From: Massilia frigida
GTDB taxonomy: Bacteria > Pseudomonadota > Gammaproteobacteria > Burkholderiales > Burkholderiaceae_D
Reading direction: 5' to 3'
Assembly: GCF_011682175.1 (NCBI RefSeq)
Contig: NZ_WHJG01000041.1
Span: 1-63,065, forward strand
Length of the DNA stretch: 63,065 nucleotides
The notes beneath the pieces were generated by a model that was not told the origin of the DNA, searched no databases, and was given only the letters and a program-made list of their open reading frames with translations. How positions within the stretch are numbered: the stretch's first letter is position 1; each line of letters begins with the position of its first letter. Made by a program: the position numbers and the translations under genes. Below are positions 8,803 to 17,554 of the stretch, in pieces.

Positions 8803-9357
8803 ATGGGCAACCGACTTTCTAAAATCGCCACCCGCACCGGCGACAATGGCACCACGGGCTTGGGTGACGGCAGCCGCACCGAAAAAGACAGCGTGCGCGT
8901 GCACACCCTGGGCGAAGTCGACGAACTCAATTCCTTCGTCGGCCTGCTGCTGTGCGAAGACATGCCGGCCGAGCTGCGCGAGGAACTGGTCTCGATCCAG
9001 CACGACCTGTTCGACCTGGGTGGCGAGATCTGCATCCCCGGCTACACCTTGATCACCGACGAGCATGTGGCGCGGCTGGACGACCTGCTCGAAAAATACA
9101 ATGCCGACCTGCCGCCGCTGAAGGACTTCATCCTGCCGGCCGGCTCGCGCGCGGCGTCGATTGCGCACGTGTGCCGCACAGTGTGCCGGCGCGCGGAGCG
9201 CAGCATCGTCACGCTCGGAAAAACCGAGACCATCAACGAGCACCCGCGCCAGTATGTGAACCGTCTGTCGGACCTGATGTTCGTGCTTTCGCGCGTGTTG
9301 AACCGCTTCGCCGGCGGCAGCGACGTGCTGTGGCAGCACGAGCGCAAGCGAGGATAA
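8803..9357 (+). CDS. Cob(I)alamin adenosyltransferase, PduO/MMAB type
   Basis: The enzyme transfers adenosyl from ATP to cob(I)alamin to make adenosylcobalamin. The N-terminal ATP-binding motif TRTGDNGTTGLGDG and the Asp/Asn-rich VDELNSFVG segment are diagnostic. The C-terminal FILPAGSRAASIAHVCRTVCRRAER and NRLSDLMFVLSR are the other family blocks. Length is 184 aa. It is divergent from glcDEF and five bases upstream of the next gene. Confidence 0.95.
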   Translation: MGNRLSKIATRTGDNGTTGLGDGSRTEKDSVRVHTLGEVDELNSFVGLLLCEDMPAELREELVSIQHDLFDLGGEICIPGYTLITDEHVARLDDLLEKYNADLPPLKDFILPAGSRAASIAHVCRTVCRRAERSIVTLGKTETINEHPRQYVNRLSDLMFVLSRVLNRFAGGSDVLWQHERKRG

Positions 9358-9362
9358 GCTCC

Positions 9363-9725
9363 ATGAAAAAGATACTGATCGCCGCATTGAGCGCTGCCCT
9401 GTGCAGCACCGGCGGCGCGTTCGCCGCCACGCCCGACGTCACCCGCACCGAAGTCACGCGCCTGCTCGACACGGTCGAAAAGTCGCAGTGCCAGTTCAGC
9501 CGCAACGGCACCTGGCACGATGCGAAGGCGGCGCGCGCCCACCTGCAAAAGAAGTACGACTATCTCGACAACAAGAAGCTGTTGACCACTACCGAAAGCT
9601 TCATCGAGCGTGGCGCGACCGGCAGCAGCATGAGCGGCGCCCCGTACCAGATGCGCTGTCCCGGCACGGCGGTGGTCAACAGCGCCGACTGGCTCAAGGC
9701 CGAACTGGCACGGGTGCGCAAGTAA
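9363..9725 (+). CDS. DUF5329-family exported protein
   Basis: A 120-residue protein with a signal peptide (MKKILIAALSAALCSTGGAFA, cleavage near residue 21). The mature part holds the pattern I associate with DUF5329: a helix ending in CQFSRNGTWHDAKAARAHL, then KKYDYLD and FIERGATGSSMSGAPYQMRC. The two cysteines could form a disulfide in the periplasm. Function is unknown. It starts 5 bases after the adenosyltransferase stop and abuts the next start, so the three genes probably share a transcript. Confidence 0.8.
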   Translation: MKKILIAALSAALCSTGGAFAATPDVTRTEVTRLLDTVEKSQCQFSRNGTWHDAKAARAHLQKKYDYLDNKKLLTTTESFIERGATGSSMSGAPYQMRCPGTAVVNSADWLKAELARVRK

Positions 9726-10658
9726 GTGGGCAAGCGCGCCAAGCGCGAGCCGGCGCCTGGCCCGGGCTTGACGTGGCAGCCCGGCACCGGACCTGACCCG
9801 CAAGCGCTCGCGCGCATGCAACAGGCGGCGCCCATGCCATCGGTGCTCATGGGCGAAGCGTGGTTCATGGGTGACGACCGCAAGATGTTCGGCTATCTCC
9901 GTACCACGGCCGTCGACCAGCTCTCCGATAGCCAGATCACGGAGGCACTGTGGGAAATCGCCAGCGGGACATCAAGCTTCGGCCATATGGACGAATGGGA
10001 TGACTGGTTCGTTTACCTGCTCCCCCGGCTGATCGCGATAAAACAAGCGCCGTCGGAGCGTGAGACCATCGAGATGCTGGCGACGGCATTCTTTATCCAT
10101 TACCCGGTCCGCATCCACGATTGGACCTATGACGAGGTGTTGCAGACACTGGGACAGGTCTTCATGGGACCGTCGCGCTGGCGCGACGGCCGGCTGATCC
10201 TCGACCATCTGTTCAATGGCCCGCCCGCCAGTCCTCATGAGACGTGGGGGTGGTGGAATGTCTGCAGCGAGCTGTCGGCATCGCTGTTTTTCTGCCTGAA
10301 GTATCTCCATCCGCGTGACATCAAGGCTTGGGTAGATTCGATTTTTGCGATCGGCGATCCGCATTGGCGCGCGCAGATACTGTTGTGGCTCGGCCAGACC
10401 CGGCAGATATGGGATGCGGGAAGCGCCTTCCGCGCCGATCTGGGAAGCCAAGCGCCGCAAGCGACATGGTCGGAAACGTATTTGCTCGACGCCAGGCTGG
10501 GAGCGCCATTCATCACCGGGGAGAACCGGTGCGCGTTCACGGAAGCATTGCGGCCCTTGCTGGCGCTGCACCTGGACGACTGGCGCGAGTCAATCGCGCA
10601 GGTCGATTATCTCGCGCTCGAAGCGCTGCCGTCCATTATCGATATCGACTTGGCTTAG
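9726..10658 (+). CDS. Uncharacterised protein, 310 aa
   Basis: The GTG start (9726) directly follows the preceding TAA without a gap. The N-terminus is basic and Pro-rich (MGKRAKREPAPGPG) with no signal peptide. The remainder is rich in Trp and acidic residues (SFGHMDEWDDWFVYLLPRLI, ETWGWWNVCSELSASLFFCL) and looks alpha-helical, perhaps HEAT-like. I do not recognise a family. Its last 23 bases overlap, on the opposite strand, the end of the ABC-transporter remnant. Confidence 0.75.
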   Translation: MGKRAKREPAPGPGLTWQPGTGPDPQALARMQQAAPMPSVLMGEAWFMGDDRKMFGYLRTTAVDQLSDSQITEALWEIASGTSSFGHMDEWDDWFVYLLPRLIAIKQAPSERETIEMLATAFFIHYPVRIHDWTYDEVLQTLGQVFMGPSRWRDGRLILDHLFNGPPASPHETWGWWNVCSELSASLFFCLKYLHPRDIKAWVDSIFAIGDPHWRAQILLWLGQTRQIWDAGSAFRADLGSQAPQATWSETYLLDARLGAPFITGENRCAFTEALRPLLALHLDDWRESIAQVDYLALEALPSIIDIDLA

Positions 10659-10773
10659 GGCGATCAAGGGTGAAATACCCGCCTGTGTGCGCCAGCAGAT
10701 CTTTGTGGCTTCCCTCTTCCACGACTTTGCCGTCCGAGAAAACCAGGATCTCCGTCGCCCGCGCAGGCGTGCA
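10636..10773 (-). pseudogene. Remnant of an ABC-exporter ATPase C-terminus
   Basis: Directly after the TGA of the SnoaL-like gene, and in its frame, the minus strand reads ARATEILVFSDGKVVEEGSH then KDLLAHTGGYFTLDRPKP before a TAA at 10636. This is the end of the ATP-binding domain of an ABC exporter: the D-loop-distal strand (ILVFSDGKVVEEG) and the final helix (HxDLLA..GxYF). There is no start codon, Walker A, signature or H-loop, so it is a fragment left by deletion or rearrangement. Confidence 0.7.
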
Positions 10774-11178
10774 TCAGGCTTGCATCGCCAGGCGCACCGT
10801 GTGACTGTCGACGTACTGCACCATGCGCGCGATCTTGCCATCCCTGAAAGTGTAGTGATGGGCAAAGGCGGCCCGCATGGCGCGCCCGGTTTCCTTGCAG
10901 GTGCCCGAGTAAAAGCCGAACGCCACGATCTGGTCGCCCTGTTCAAGGTAGCTATGCGCCTCGGCGCGGTAGCCGATCCACTCGGTGGCAAGCCGCTTGA
11001 ACACATTGGCCACGATGGCGTCGGGACCGCGGAAGGTGCCGGCGTACGGAAAACCATCCGCTTCAACCCATTCGGCATCGGCCGCGAGCAAGTCCAGCAG
11101 GCGCGTTGCATTCTCGCTGGACTGGCCTTCGTAGGTCGAACGCAGCATCTCCAGATTCGGACTCACGATCAAGCCCAC
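10774..11178 (-). CDS. SnoaL-like / NTF2-fold protein
   Basis: A 134-aa protein with the cone-shaped NTF2-like fold pattern: an N-terminal helix (SSENATRLLDLLAADAEWVE), GTFRGPDAIVANVFKRL, then strands YRAEAHSYLEQGDQIVAFGFYSG and the final AHHYTFRDGKIARMVQYVDS. This arrangement is typical of SnoaL/ketosteroid-isomerase-like proteins of unknown substrate. The GTG at 11178 overlaps the upstream MBL-fold gene; a GTG at 11166 is an alternative. The stop is followed in frame by the ABC remnant. Confidence 0.85.
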   Translation of the reverse strand: MGLIVSPNLEMLRSTYEGQSSENATRLLDLLAADAEWVEADGFPYAGTFRGPDAIVANVFKRLATEWIGYRAEAHSYLEQGDQIVAFGFYSGTCKETGRAMRAAFAHHYTFRDGKIARMVQYVDSHTVRLAMQA

Positions 11179-11990
11179 TTCATTTCGCCCAGCACCACCT
11201 TGGCGCCGGTGGCGAGGGCCACTTCCATGCCGGCGTCAGGGTAGCGCTGCTTCATGGCGGCGATCAGCGCGGCGCTGTCGGCCGCCTTGGCCGCTTCTTC
11301 CTCGAACGCGAGCAGGTAGTCGCGCGTGTAGGCGATGGCCGATGCATCGGCTGGCGCATCGACCGTTCCATGTCCCGGTACCACGATGCGCGGCTGGCGG
11401 GCGGCCATCGCGTCCAGGTTTTTCACCCAGGCGGCGCGCAGTTCGGGCGTGGCGGTATCGGCTACCCACACGTGCACGCCGGAGAACACCAGCACCCCAC
11501 CGAAGATGGCTTCGAGCGAAGGCACCCACAGGTAGCGCCGGTTGCTCATCCCTTCGGCATTCACGATCTCGATGGTTTCGCCGTCGAGGCTCATGGTGGA
11601 CGCATCCGATGCGGCTGGCAGCACGACATCGGCCAGCGTTTGCGGGCCGTTGGCCTTCAGTTGCGGGCCCCAGACATCGAGCTTCTTTTGAACGTTGGCG
11701 TGGATCGCCGCTACCGTGGCATGCGCGGCAAGCACCGGCACCTCGGGATAAGCGGCGCGCACTGCGCCCAGGCTGAAATAGTAATCCGGGTCGCTCTGGC
11801 TGACGTAGACGCTCTTGAGCGGCTTGCCACCGGCGGCGATGGCGTCGGCCACGGCCTTGCCGTCGGAGAGCGTGAAGCCGCCATCGATCAGCAGCGCTTC
11901 AGTCGGTCCTTCCAGCAGCACCGGCGCGCGGAAGAAACCGTTCTGGCCGGCGGGGAAGTGTTTCCATGTCAGCTTGGTAGTGCTTGTCAT
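11169..11990 (-). CDS. Metallo-beta-lactamase-fold protein with a lost metal motif
   Basis: The 273-aa protein has the MBL fold order: LLIDGGFTLSDGKAVADAI, the second strand before the metal loop, the central GVLVFSGVHVWVAD region and the late VPGHG. Where active members carry HxHxDH, this one reads VSQSDPDYYFSLG, so all three histidines of that motif are gone while both Asp residues remain. It may be a non-catalytic member or use a different metal site. The start is the ATG at 11990; the open frame upstream (to 12308) is not conserved-looking. It overlaps the SnoaL-like gene by 10 bases. Confidence 0.88.
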   Translation of the reverse strand: MTSTTKLTWKHFPAGQNGFFRAPVLLEGPTEALLIDGGFTLSDGKAVADAIAAGGKPLKSVYVSQSDPDYYFSLGAVRAAYPEVPVLAAHATVAAIHANVQKKLDVWGPQLKANGPQTLADVVLPAASDASTMSLDGETIEIVNAEGMSNRRYLWVPSLEAIFGGVLVFSGVHVWVADTATPELRAAWVKNLDAMAARQPRIVVPGHGTVDAPADASAIAYTRDYLLAFEEEAAKAADSAALIAAMKQRYPDAGMEVALATGAKVVLGEMKWA

Positions 11991-12123
11991 ATCGTCTCTC
12001 GTCAAAAATTGAATTGCGTGAGAGAAGAGTAGACCGTTTGACTTGCTGGATATATAGCCGCGAATGAAACAGATTGTTTCATGGATCGGACAAATACGGC
12101 GAACGATCAACTCGCCCAAACAA

Positions 12124-12149
12124 CAACGCCAACCCGAAGGCTGGCGTTG
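12124..12149 (-). terminator. Rho-independent terminator of dxs
   Basis: On the minus strand an 11-bp stem with one G-U-type mismatch (CAACGCCAGCC / GGTTGGCGTTG) closes a TTCG tetraloop and is followed by TTGTTTGG. It lies 44 bases after the dxs stop. It is a textbook terminator shape. Confidence 0.8.
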
Positions 12150-12192
12150 GTACTTGACCGGGCGTCGCGCAGTGTTTCGCGCGAACCTCGTG

Positions 12193-14061
12193 TCAGGTGT
12201 TGTTGACCACCAGGCGCGGCTCCGCTGCACCGAAGCGCTGGCGGATCGACGCGGCGATGCCCTTGGCGTCGAGTCCGACGCTGGCCAGCAGGGCCGCCGG
12301 GTCGCCATGGTCGATGAACTTGTCGGGCAGGCCGAGAATCAGCAGCGGCTTCTGGATGCCTTCGGCCGCCAGCGCTTCGGCCACGGCCGAACCGGCGCCG
12401 CCCATGACTGCGCCCTCTTCCACCGTCACCAGGTAGTCGTGATCCTGCGCCAGTTGCTTGACCAGCTCCACGTCGAGCGGCTTGATGAAGCGCATATTGG
12501 CCACCGTCGCGTTCAATTCCTCGCCAGCCACCACGCTGCGCGCCACCATCGAGCCGAAAGCCAGGATCGCCACGCTGGCGCCCTGGCGCTTGATTTCGCC
12601 CTTGCCGATCGGGAGCGTCGTCAGTTCCTTCTCGATGACCGCGCCAATGCCGGCGCCGCGCGGATAACGCACCGCCGCCGGCCCCTTGTACTGGTAACCG
12701 GTGCTGAGCATCTGGCGGCATTCGTTTTCGTCCGAGGCGGCCATGACGACCATGTTCGGAATGCAGCGCAGGTAGGCAATATCATAGTTGCCGGCGTGGG
12801 TGGCGCCATCGGCACCCACCAGGCCCGCGCGGTCGAGCGCGAACAGCACGTCCAGGTTTTGCAGCGCCACGTCGTGAATCAGCTGGTCGTAGGCGCGCTG
12901 CAGGAAGGTGGAGTAGATCGCCACCACGGGCTTCAAACCTTCGGTCGCCAGGCCGCCGGCGAAGGTCACCGAATGCTGCTCGGCGATGCCGACATCGAAA
13001 TAGCGGTCCGGGAACTGCTCTTCAAAGCGCACCATGCCCGAGCCTTCGCGCATGGCCGGCGTGATGCCGACCAGGCGCTTATCAAAGGCGGCCATGTCGC
13101 ACAGCCAGTTGCCAAAGACTTCCGTGTAAGTGGTCTTGCCCGCCTTGGCCGGCAGGATGCCTTCGGTCGGGTTGAACTTGCCCGGCCCGTGGTACAGCAC
13201 CGGGTCGGCTTCGGCCAGCTTGTAGCCCTGCCCCTTTTTAGTCACCACGTGCAGGAATTGCGGACCCTTGAGCTTCTTGATGTTTTCCAGCGTAGGAATC
13301 AGCGAGTCCAGGTCATGGCCGTCGATCGGGCCGATGTAGTTGAAGCCGAATTCCTCGAACATCGTGGCCGGGACCACCATGCCCTTGGCGTGTTCTTCGA
13401 AGCGCTTGGCCAGTTCCAGCACGGGACCGGGCAGCACCGACTTGCCGACGTTCTTGGCGGCCGCGTAGAACTGCCCCGACATCAGGCGCGCCAGGTAGCG
13501 ATTGAGCGCGCCCACCGGCGGCGAAATCGACATGTCGTTGTCGTTCAATACGACCAGCAGGTTGATGTCTTCCTGTACCCCGGCGTTGTTGAGCGCCTCG
13601 AAGGCCATCCCGGCGGTCATGGAGCCGTCGCCGATGACGGCGATCGCGTGGCGATGCTCGCCCTTGATCTTGGCCGCCTGCGCCATGCCCAGCGCGGCCG
13701 AAATCGAGGTCGACGAGTGCGCCGTGCCGAAGGTGTCGTATTCGCTTTCGTCGCGGCGCGGGAAGCCCGAAATGCCGTTCAACTGGCGCAGGCTGTGCAT
13801 CTGGTCGCGCCGGCCGGTGAGGATCTTGTGCGAGTAGGTCTGGTGGCCCACATCCCACACGATGCGGTCATGCGGCGTGTTGAACACGTAGTGCAGCGCA
13901 ATCGTCAGCTCCACCGTGCCCAGGTTGGACGAGAGGTGGCCGCCGGTCTTGGACACGGAATCGAGCAGGAAATGGCGCAACTCGTGCGCCAGCGGCGTGA
14001 GTTGGGCGCGCGCCAGCTTGCGCAGTTCGGCCGGTTCGTTGATTGTCTCTAGCAAGTTCAT
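12193..14061 (-). CDS. dxs: 1-deoxy-D-xylulose-5-phosphate synthase
   Basis: This thiamine-diphosphate enzyme joins pyruvate and glyceraldehyde 3-phosphate, the first step of the MEP isoprenoid pathway. Motifs: [17 protein letters not shown] near the N-terminus, [13 protein letters not shown], the ThDP site [19 protein letters not shown], and the transketolase pyrimidine domain [15 protein letters not shown] with the catalytic Glu. [15 protein letters not shown] follows. Length is 622 aa, normal. It lies one codon downstream of ispA, so ispA and dxs supply successive steps from one operon xseB-ispA-dxs. Confidence 0.98.
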   Translation of the reverse strand: MNLLETINEPAELRKLARAQLTPLAHELRHFLLDSVSKTGGHLSSNLGTVELTIALHYVFNTPHDRIVWDVGHQTYSHKILTGRRDQMHSLRQLNGISGFPRRDESEYDTFGTAHSSTSISAALGMAQAAKIKGEHRHAIAVIGDGSMTAGMAFEALNNAGVQEDINLLVVLNDNDMSISPPVGALNRYLARLMSGQFYAAAKNVGKSVLPGPVLELAKRFEEHAKGMVVPATMFEEFGFNYIGPIDGHDLDSLIPTLENIKKLKGPQFLHVVTKKGQGYKLAEADPVLYHGPGKFNPTEGILPAKAGKTTYTEVFGNWLCDMAAFDKRLVGITPAMREGSGMVRFEEQFPDRYFDVGIAEQHSVTFAGGLATEGLKPVVAIYSTFLQRAYDQLIHDVALQNLDVLFALDRAGLVGADGATHAGNYDIAYLRCIPNMVVMAASDENECRQMLSTGYQYKGPAAVRYPRGAGIGAVIEKELTTLPIGKGEIKRQGASVAILAFGSMVARSVVAGEELNATVANMRFIKPLDVELVKQLAQDHDYLVTVEEGAVMGGAGSAVAEALAAEGIQKPLLILGLPDKFIDHGDPAALLASVGLDAKGIAASIRQRFGAAEPRLVVNNT

Positions 14062-14952
14062 TTACGCTTTCCGCTGCACGATCAGGTCCGCCAACTGGCG
14101 CAGCCGATCTGCTTTGTCACCAAACGGCGCGAGCGCGTCATGCGCATCGTTCCGCAATTTTTCTGCCAAGACCCTGGATGGTTCCAGGCCCAAAATCGAT
14201 ACATAGGTCGGCTTGTTGGCCGCCGCATCCTTGCCCGCGGTCTTGCCGAGGGTGGCCGAATCGGCGGTCGCATCGAGCACGTCGTCGACCACCTGGAAGG
14301 CCAGTCCGATCGCTTTGGCGTAGGCGTCGAGCGCCGTCATCTGCGCGTCGCTCACATCGCCGCCGGCCAGCGCGCCCAGCACCACCGAAGCGCGCAGCAA
14401 GGCGCCGGTTTTGAGCTGGTGCATCTGTTCGAGCTGTTCGAGCGTGAGGCTGATGCCGACGCTGTCAAGATCGATGGCCTGGCCGCCGCACATGCCGCTT
14501 GACCCGGCCGCGTGCGCGAGCAGGCGCAGCATCGCGACCTGGCGCGCCGGCGGCACGTCCAGGTCTTCCGACAGCACCAGGAAGGCTTGCGCTTGCAGCG
14601 CGTCGCCCACTAGCAGCGCGGTCGCTTCGTCGTAGGCCACGTGCACGGTCGGTTTGCCGCGCCGCAGCGCGTCGTCGTCCATGCAGGGCATGTCGTCATG
14701 CACCAGCGAGTAGGCGTGGATCATTTCGACCGCGGCGGCGGCGCGCTCCAGCGCGCGCGTTCCGGCGCCGGACAGCGCACCGGCCGCAAACACCAGCAGC
14801 GGGCGTACCCGCTTGCCGCCGCCGAGCACCGTGTAGCGCATCGCTTCGTGCAGCTTGTGCGGCACCGCGCCGGCGGCCGGCAGCAAGGCGCCCAGCGCCT
14901 CTTCAACGCCGGCCTGCACGGTTTTCATCCAGTCGTCGAAAGCGCCGCTCAT
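14062..14952 (-). CDS. ispA: Polyprenyl synthetase (farnesyl diphosphate synthase)
   Basis: The enzyme condenses isopentenyl diphosphate with allylic diphosphates to farnesyl diphosphate. The first Asp-rich motif is HDDMPCMDDDALRRGKPT (DDxxxxD form typical of bacterial IspA) and the second is FQVVDDVLDATAD. GGKRVRPLL and the KTGALLRAS block are also present. Length is 296 aa. It overlaps xseB in ATGA and abuts dxs. Confidence 0.96.
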   Translation of the reverse strand: MSGAFDDWMKTVQAGVEEALGALLPAAGAVPHKLHEAMRYTVLGGGKRVRPLLVFAAGALSGAGTRALERAAAAVEMIHAYSLVHDDMPCMDDDALRRGKPTVHVAYDEATALLVGDALQAQAFLVLSEDLDVPPARQVAMLRLLAHAAGSSGMCGGQAIDLDSVGISLTLEQLEQMHQLKTGALLRASVVLGALAGGDVSDAQMTALDAYAKAIGLAFQVVDDVLDATADSATLGKTAGKDAAANKPTYVSILGLEPSRVLAEKLRNDAHDALAPFGDKADRLRQLADLIVQRKA

Positions 14953-15209
14953 TGCATGCCCTCGCCGGCGCCATCGGCCGCGAAGGGCTTGAGCATGTCG
15001 CCTTCGAGTACCTTGACCTGGGACTCGACTTTTTCAAGCTGCGCCGCGCAATAGCGCACCAGCTCCGAACCGCGCGCGTACGCCGCGACCGACGCTTCGA
15101 GCGGCAACTGGCCGGCTTCCATCTGGGTCACCAGCTGGGCCAGTTCGGCCATGGCCTGTTCGAACGATTCCGGCGCCGCCGCGCTTTCCACTGATAATTT
15201 CTTTGCCAT
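14949..15209 (-). CDS. xseB: Exodeoxyribonuclease VII small subunit
   Basis: XseB is the small helical subunit of exonuclease VII, which degrades single-stranded DNA. The 86-aa protein has the family core SFEQAMAELAQLVTQMEAGQ then LPLEASVAAYARGSELVRYC. The start is set at MAKKLSVES (15209) because the extra ten residues upstream are not family-like. It is the first gene of the operon with ispA and dxs, a common arrangement in proteobacteria. Confidence 0.93.
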   Translation of the reverse strand: MAKKLSVESAAAPESFEQAMAELAQLVTQMEAGQLPLEASVAAYARGSELVRYCAAQLEKVESQVKVLEGDMLKPFAADGAGEGMQ

Positions 15210-15414
15210 AGTTACTTTATGTGAGTCCGCAGCATACAACTTGTGCGCGGCGCGCCAGTCTAATCGCTTATTCTAGAACAATCCATCCTAACGGGTGGCG
15301 ATGTGGCATTTTATCGTATTGAGGCCGGATCGATGAAAACCATGTTTTTCCCTCAACATTTACACCAGTCCACACCACATTCGCGCGCCGGACCGAGACG
15401 GTAGGGCCCGTTCC

Positions 15415-15424
15415 ACGCTATAAT
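15415..15424 (+). promoter_or_regulatory. Perfect -10 box in the divergent xseB / Rieske intergenic region
   Basis: The 314-base gap 15210-15523 separates xseB (minus) from the Rieske oxygenase (plus). It holds an exact TATAAT at 15419-15424, about 100 bases before the oxygenase start, but no convincing -35 at 16-18 bases. GGGGGG-rich sequence (AAAAGGGGGGTTGGG) forms the ribosome-binding site. I see no gene or strong repeat in the rest. Confidence 0.4.
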
Positions 15425-15523
15425 CGCCGGTTCTGTCCGAAATACCGTATTCCGTCGCTAAAAATACTGGTCTTTGGATTCTTTCTCTTCTTTAGCTGAT
15501 GCACATATAAAAGGGGGGTTGGG

Positions 15524-16624
15524 ATGTCCGATCTGGCTACCCACGCCAAGCTGGCGCGCTCATGCGCGCAGCTTCCGGTAGATGCTTACTTTGATGAAGC
15601 GCTGTTACAGCGCGAAATGCAGCAATTGTTCCAGCATGGCCCGCGCTATGTCGGGCATACGCTGATGGTGCCCGAAACGGGAGACTTTGCCACGCTCGCT
15701 TCCGAGAATGAGGGCCGCATGCTGGTGCGCAACGCAAACGGGATCGAGGTCCTGTCCAACGTGTGCCGCCACCGTCAGGCGCTGATGTTCAACGGACGCG
15801 GCAATGCGAACAATATCGTCTGCCCGCTGCACCGCTGGACCTACGACCTCAAGGGTGAGCTGATCGGTGCGCCGCACTTCCCGGAAACGCCGTGCCTGAA
15901 CCTGTCCAAGACCCCGCTCCAGGAGTGGAACGGGCTGCTGTTCGAGCAGAACGGCTACAACGTCATGGAAAAACTGGCGGGCCTGTCGGTGACCAGGGAT
16001 TTCGATTTTTCGGGCTATATGTTCGACCATGTCGAGGTGCAGACCTGTCATTACAACTGGAAGACCTTCATCGAAGTCTACCTGGAGGATTACCACGTCG
16101 AGCCATTTCACGCGGGCCTGGGCGGCTTTGTCAGCTGCGACGACCTGCGCTGGGAATTCGGGCGCGATTACAGCGTGCAGACGGTCGGCGTGAACCGCGG
16201 CCTGGGCAAGGCCGGTTCGCCCATCTACCAGCGCTGGCAGGAACAGGTACTCAAGTTCCGTGGCGGCGTGCCGCCCGAAAAAGGCGCGATCTGGTTCACG
16301 CTGTACCCGAACATCATGGTCGAGTGGTATCCGCACGTGCTGATCGTCTCGACCCTGTGGCCGGACGGCCCGCAAAAAACGCGCAACGTGGTCGAGTTCT
16401 ATTATCCCGAAGAGATCGTGCTGTTCGAGCGCGACTTCATCGAGGCCGAACGCGCCGCCTACTTCGAGACCTGCATCGAAGACGATGAAATCGCCCTGCG
16501 CATGGATGCCGGGCGCCGCATCCTGATGGCGCGCGGTGTCAGCGAGGTGGGACCGTACCAGTCACCGATGGAAGACGGCATGCAGCACTTCCACGAGTGG
16601 TACCGCAGTAACCTGGCGCTGTAG
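15524..16624 (+). CDS. Rieske 2Fe-2S aromatic-ring-hydroxylating-type oxygenase, alpha subunit
   Basis: This is the oxygenase component of a Rieske non-heme iron system. The Rieske cluster ligands are C81 and H83 (VCRHR) and C100 and H103 (CPLHRW). The catalytic domain shows the facial-triad motif EDYHVEPFHAGL, with two His for mononuclear iron. The 366-aa length is a little shorter than classical ring-hydroxylating alphas. No reductase, ferredoxin or beta subunit is adjacent, so the substrate cannot be read from context. The family also covers choline/carnitine-type demethylases. Confidence 0.9.
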   Translation: MSDLATHAKLARSCAQLPVDAYFDEALLQREMQQLFQHGPRYVGHTLMVPETGDFATLASENEGRMLVRNANGIEVLSNVCRHRQALMFNGRGNANNIVCPLHRWTYDLKGELIGAPHFPETPCLNLSKTPLQEWNGLLFEQNGYNVMEKLAGLSVTRDFDFSGYMFDHVEVQTCHYNWKTFIEVYLEDYHVEPFHAGLGGFVSCDDLRWEFGRDYSVQTVGVNRGLGKAGSPIYQRWQEQVLKFRGGVPPEKGAIWFTLYPNIMVEWYPHVLIVSTLWPDGPQKTRNVVEFYYPEEIVLFERDFIEAERAAYFETCIEDDEIALRMDAGRRILMARGVSEVGPYQSPMEDGMQHFHEWYRSNLAL

Positions 16625-16634
16625 GCGCCGACCG

Positions 16635-17537
16635 ATGGCCGCGCTCTGGATCCTGGTAGCGAGCTTCCTGTTCTCGCTCATGGGCGCGGCCGTGAAGCTG
16701 GCCTCGGGCGAGTATTCGGTGGCCGAAATCGTGTTCTACCGCGGCCTGGTCGGCATCCTCCTGCTGTACTTTTTCATCCGCCACCAGGGCGGCAAGCTGC
16801 GCACCGAACACCTGGCCGGGCATATCGGCCGCGGCGCCATCGGCGTCGTCTCCCTGTGGATGTGGTTTTACGCGGCCACCAAGCTGCCGCTGGCCACCGC
16901 CGTCACCCTCAATTACATGTCGCCCATCTGGACCGCGGTCGCGGTGATCGGCTTCGCCTGGTGGCGCGGCAAGGAGCGCGTCGCGCGGCCCCTGCTGCTG
17001 GCCATTGGCGTGAGTTTCGGCGGCGTGATCCTGGCGCTGCGCCCGGCCTTCGAGGCGCAGCAGTGGTTCGGCGCGCTCATGGCGCTGTTGTCCGGCATGC
17101 TGGCGGCCATCGCCTACACCATGGTGCGGCGCCTGAGCCGCGCCGGCGAACCCGAATACCGGGTGGTGTTCTACTTTTTGGCGGTGAACATCGCGGCCGG
17201 CCTGGCCGGCAGCCTGCTGCCCGGCGGCTCGCCCGACAGCGCCGCCTGGCATGCGCACTCCCCGCGCGGTGCGGCCCTGCTGCTGTTCATCGGCACCTCC
17301 GGCGTGTTCGCCCAGATGGCGCTCACGCGCGCCTGGTGCACCGGCAAGGTGCTGGTGGTGGCCAACCTGCAGTACACCGGCATCGTGTTCTCCAGCGTCT
17401 GGGGCATCCTGATCTGGCACGATGTCTTCGACTGGCATGTCTGGTTCGGCATGGCGCTGATCCTCGCTTCCAGCATCGCCGCCACTTTCTACAATACCGT
17501 GACTGAAAAGCGCGCCGCCGCCGGCGCCGACGACTGA
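16635..17537 (+). CDS. EamA/DMT-superfamily transporter (copy 1)
   Basis: An inner-membrane protein of 300 aa with about ten hydrophobic segments arranged as two EamA repeats (roughly residues 3-130 and 145-285). The start MAALWILVASF at 16635 opens the first membrane helix. Typical elements are the LATAVTLNYMSPIWTAV and LVVANLQYTGIVFSSVWG helices. Substrate is unknown; DMT members export metabolites or take up purines or amino acids. It is followed after 17 bases by a close paralogue. Confidence 0.9.
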   Translation: MAALWILVASFLFSLMGAAVKLASGEYSVAEIVFYRGLVGILLLYFFIRHQGGKLRTEHLAGHIGRGAIGVVSLWMWFYAATKLPLATAVTLNYMSPIWTAVAVIGFAWWRGKERVARPLLLAIGVSFGGVILALRPAFEAQQWFGALMALLSGMLAAIAYTMVRRLSRAGEPEYRVVFYFLAVNIAAGLAGSLLPGGSPDSAAWHAHSPRGAALLLFIGTSGVFAQMALTRAWCTGKVLVVANLQYTGIVFSSVWGILIWHDVFDWHVWFGMALILASSIAATFYNTVTEKRAAAGADD

Positions 17538-17554
17538 ACACGAGCAGGGGAACC

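Noticed and set aside
10636-10773. ABC-transporter fragment, considered as an exporter for the RiPP locus
   Set aside because: It is a C-terminal stub with no Walker motifs and lies over 25 kb away.
12064-14052. A 662-codon open frame on the plus strand
   Set aside because: It lies entirely antisense to dxs, which has full motifs. High-GC genes routinely give such long shadows; its residues (His/Arg/Gly-rich) look like codon-bias artefacts.
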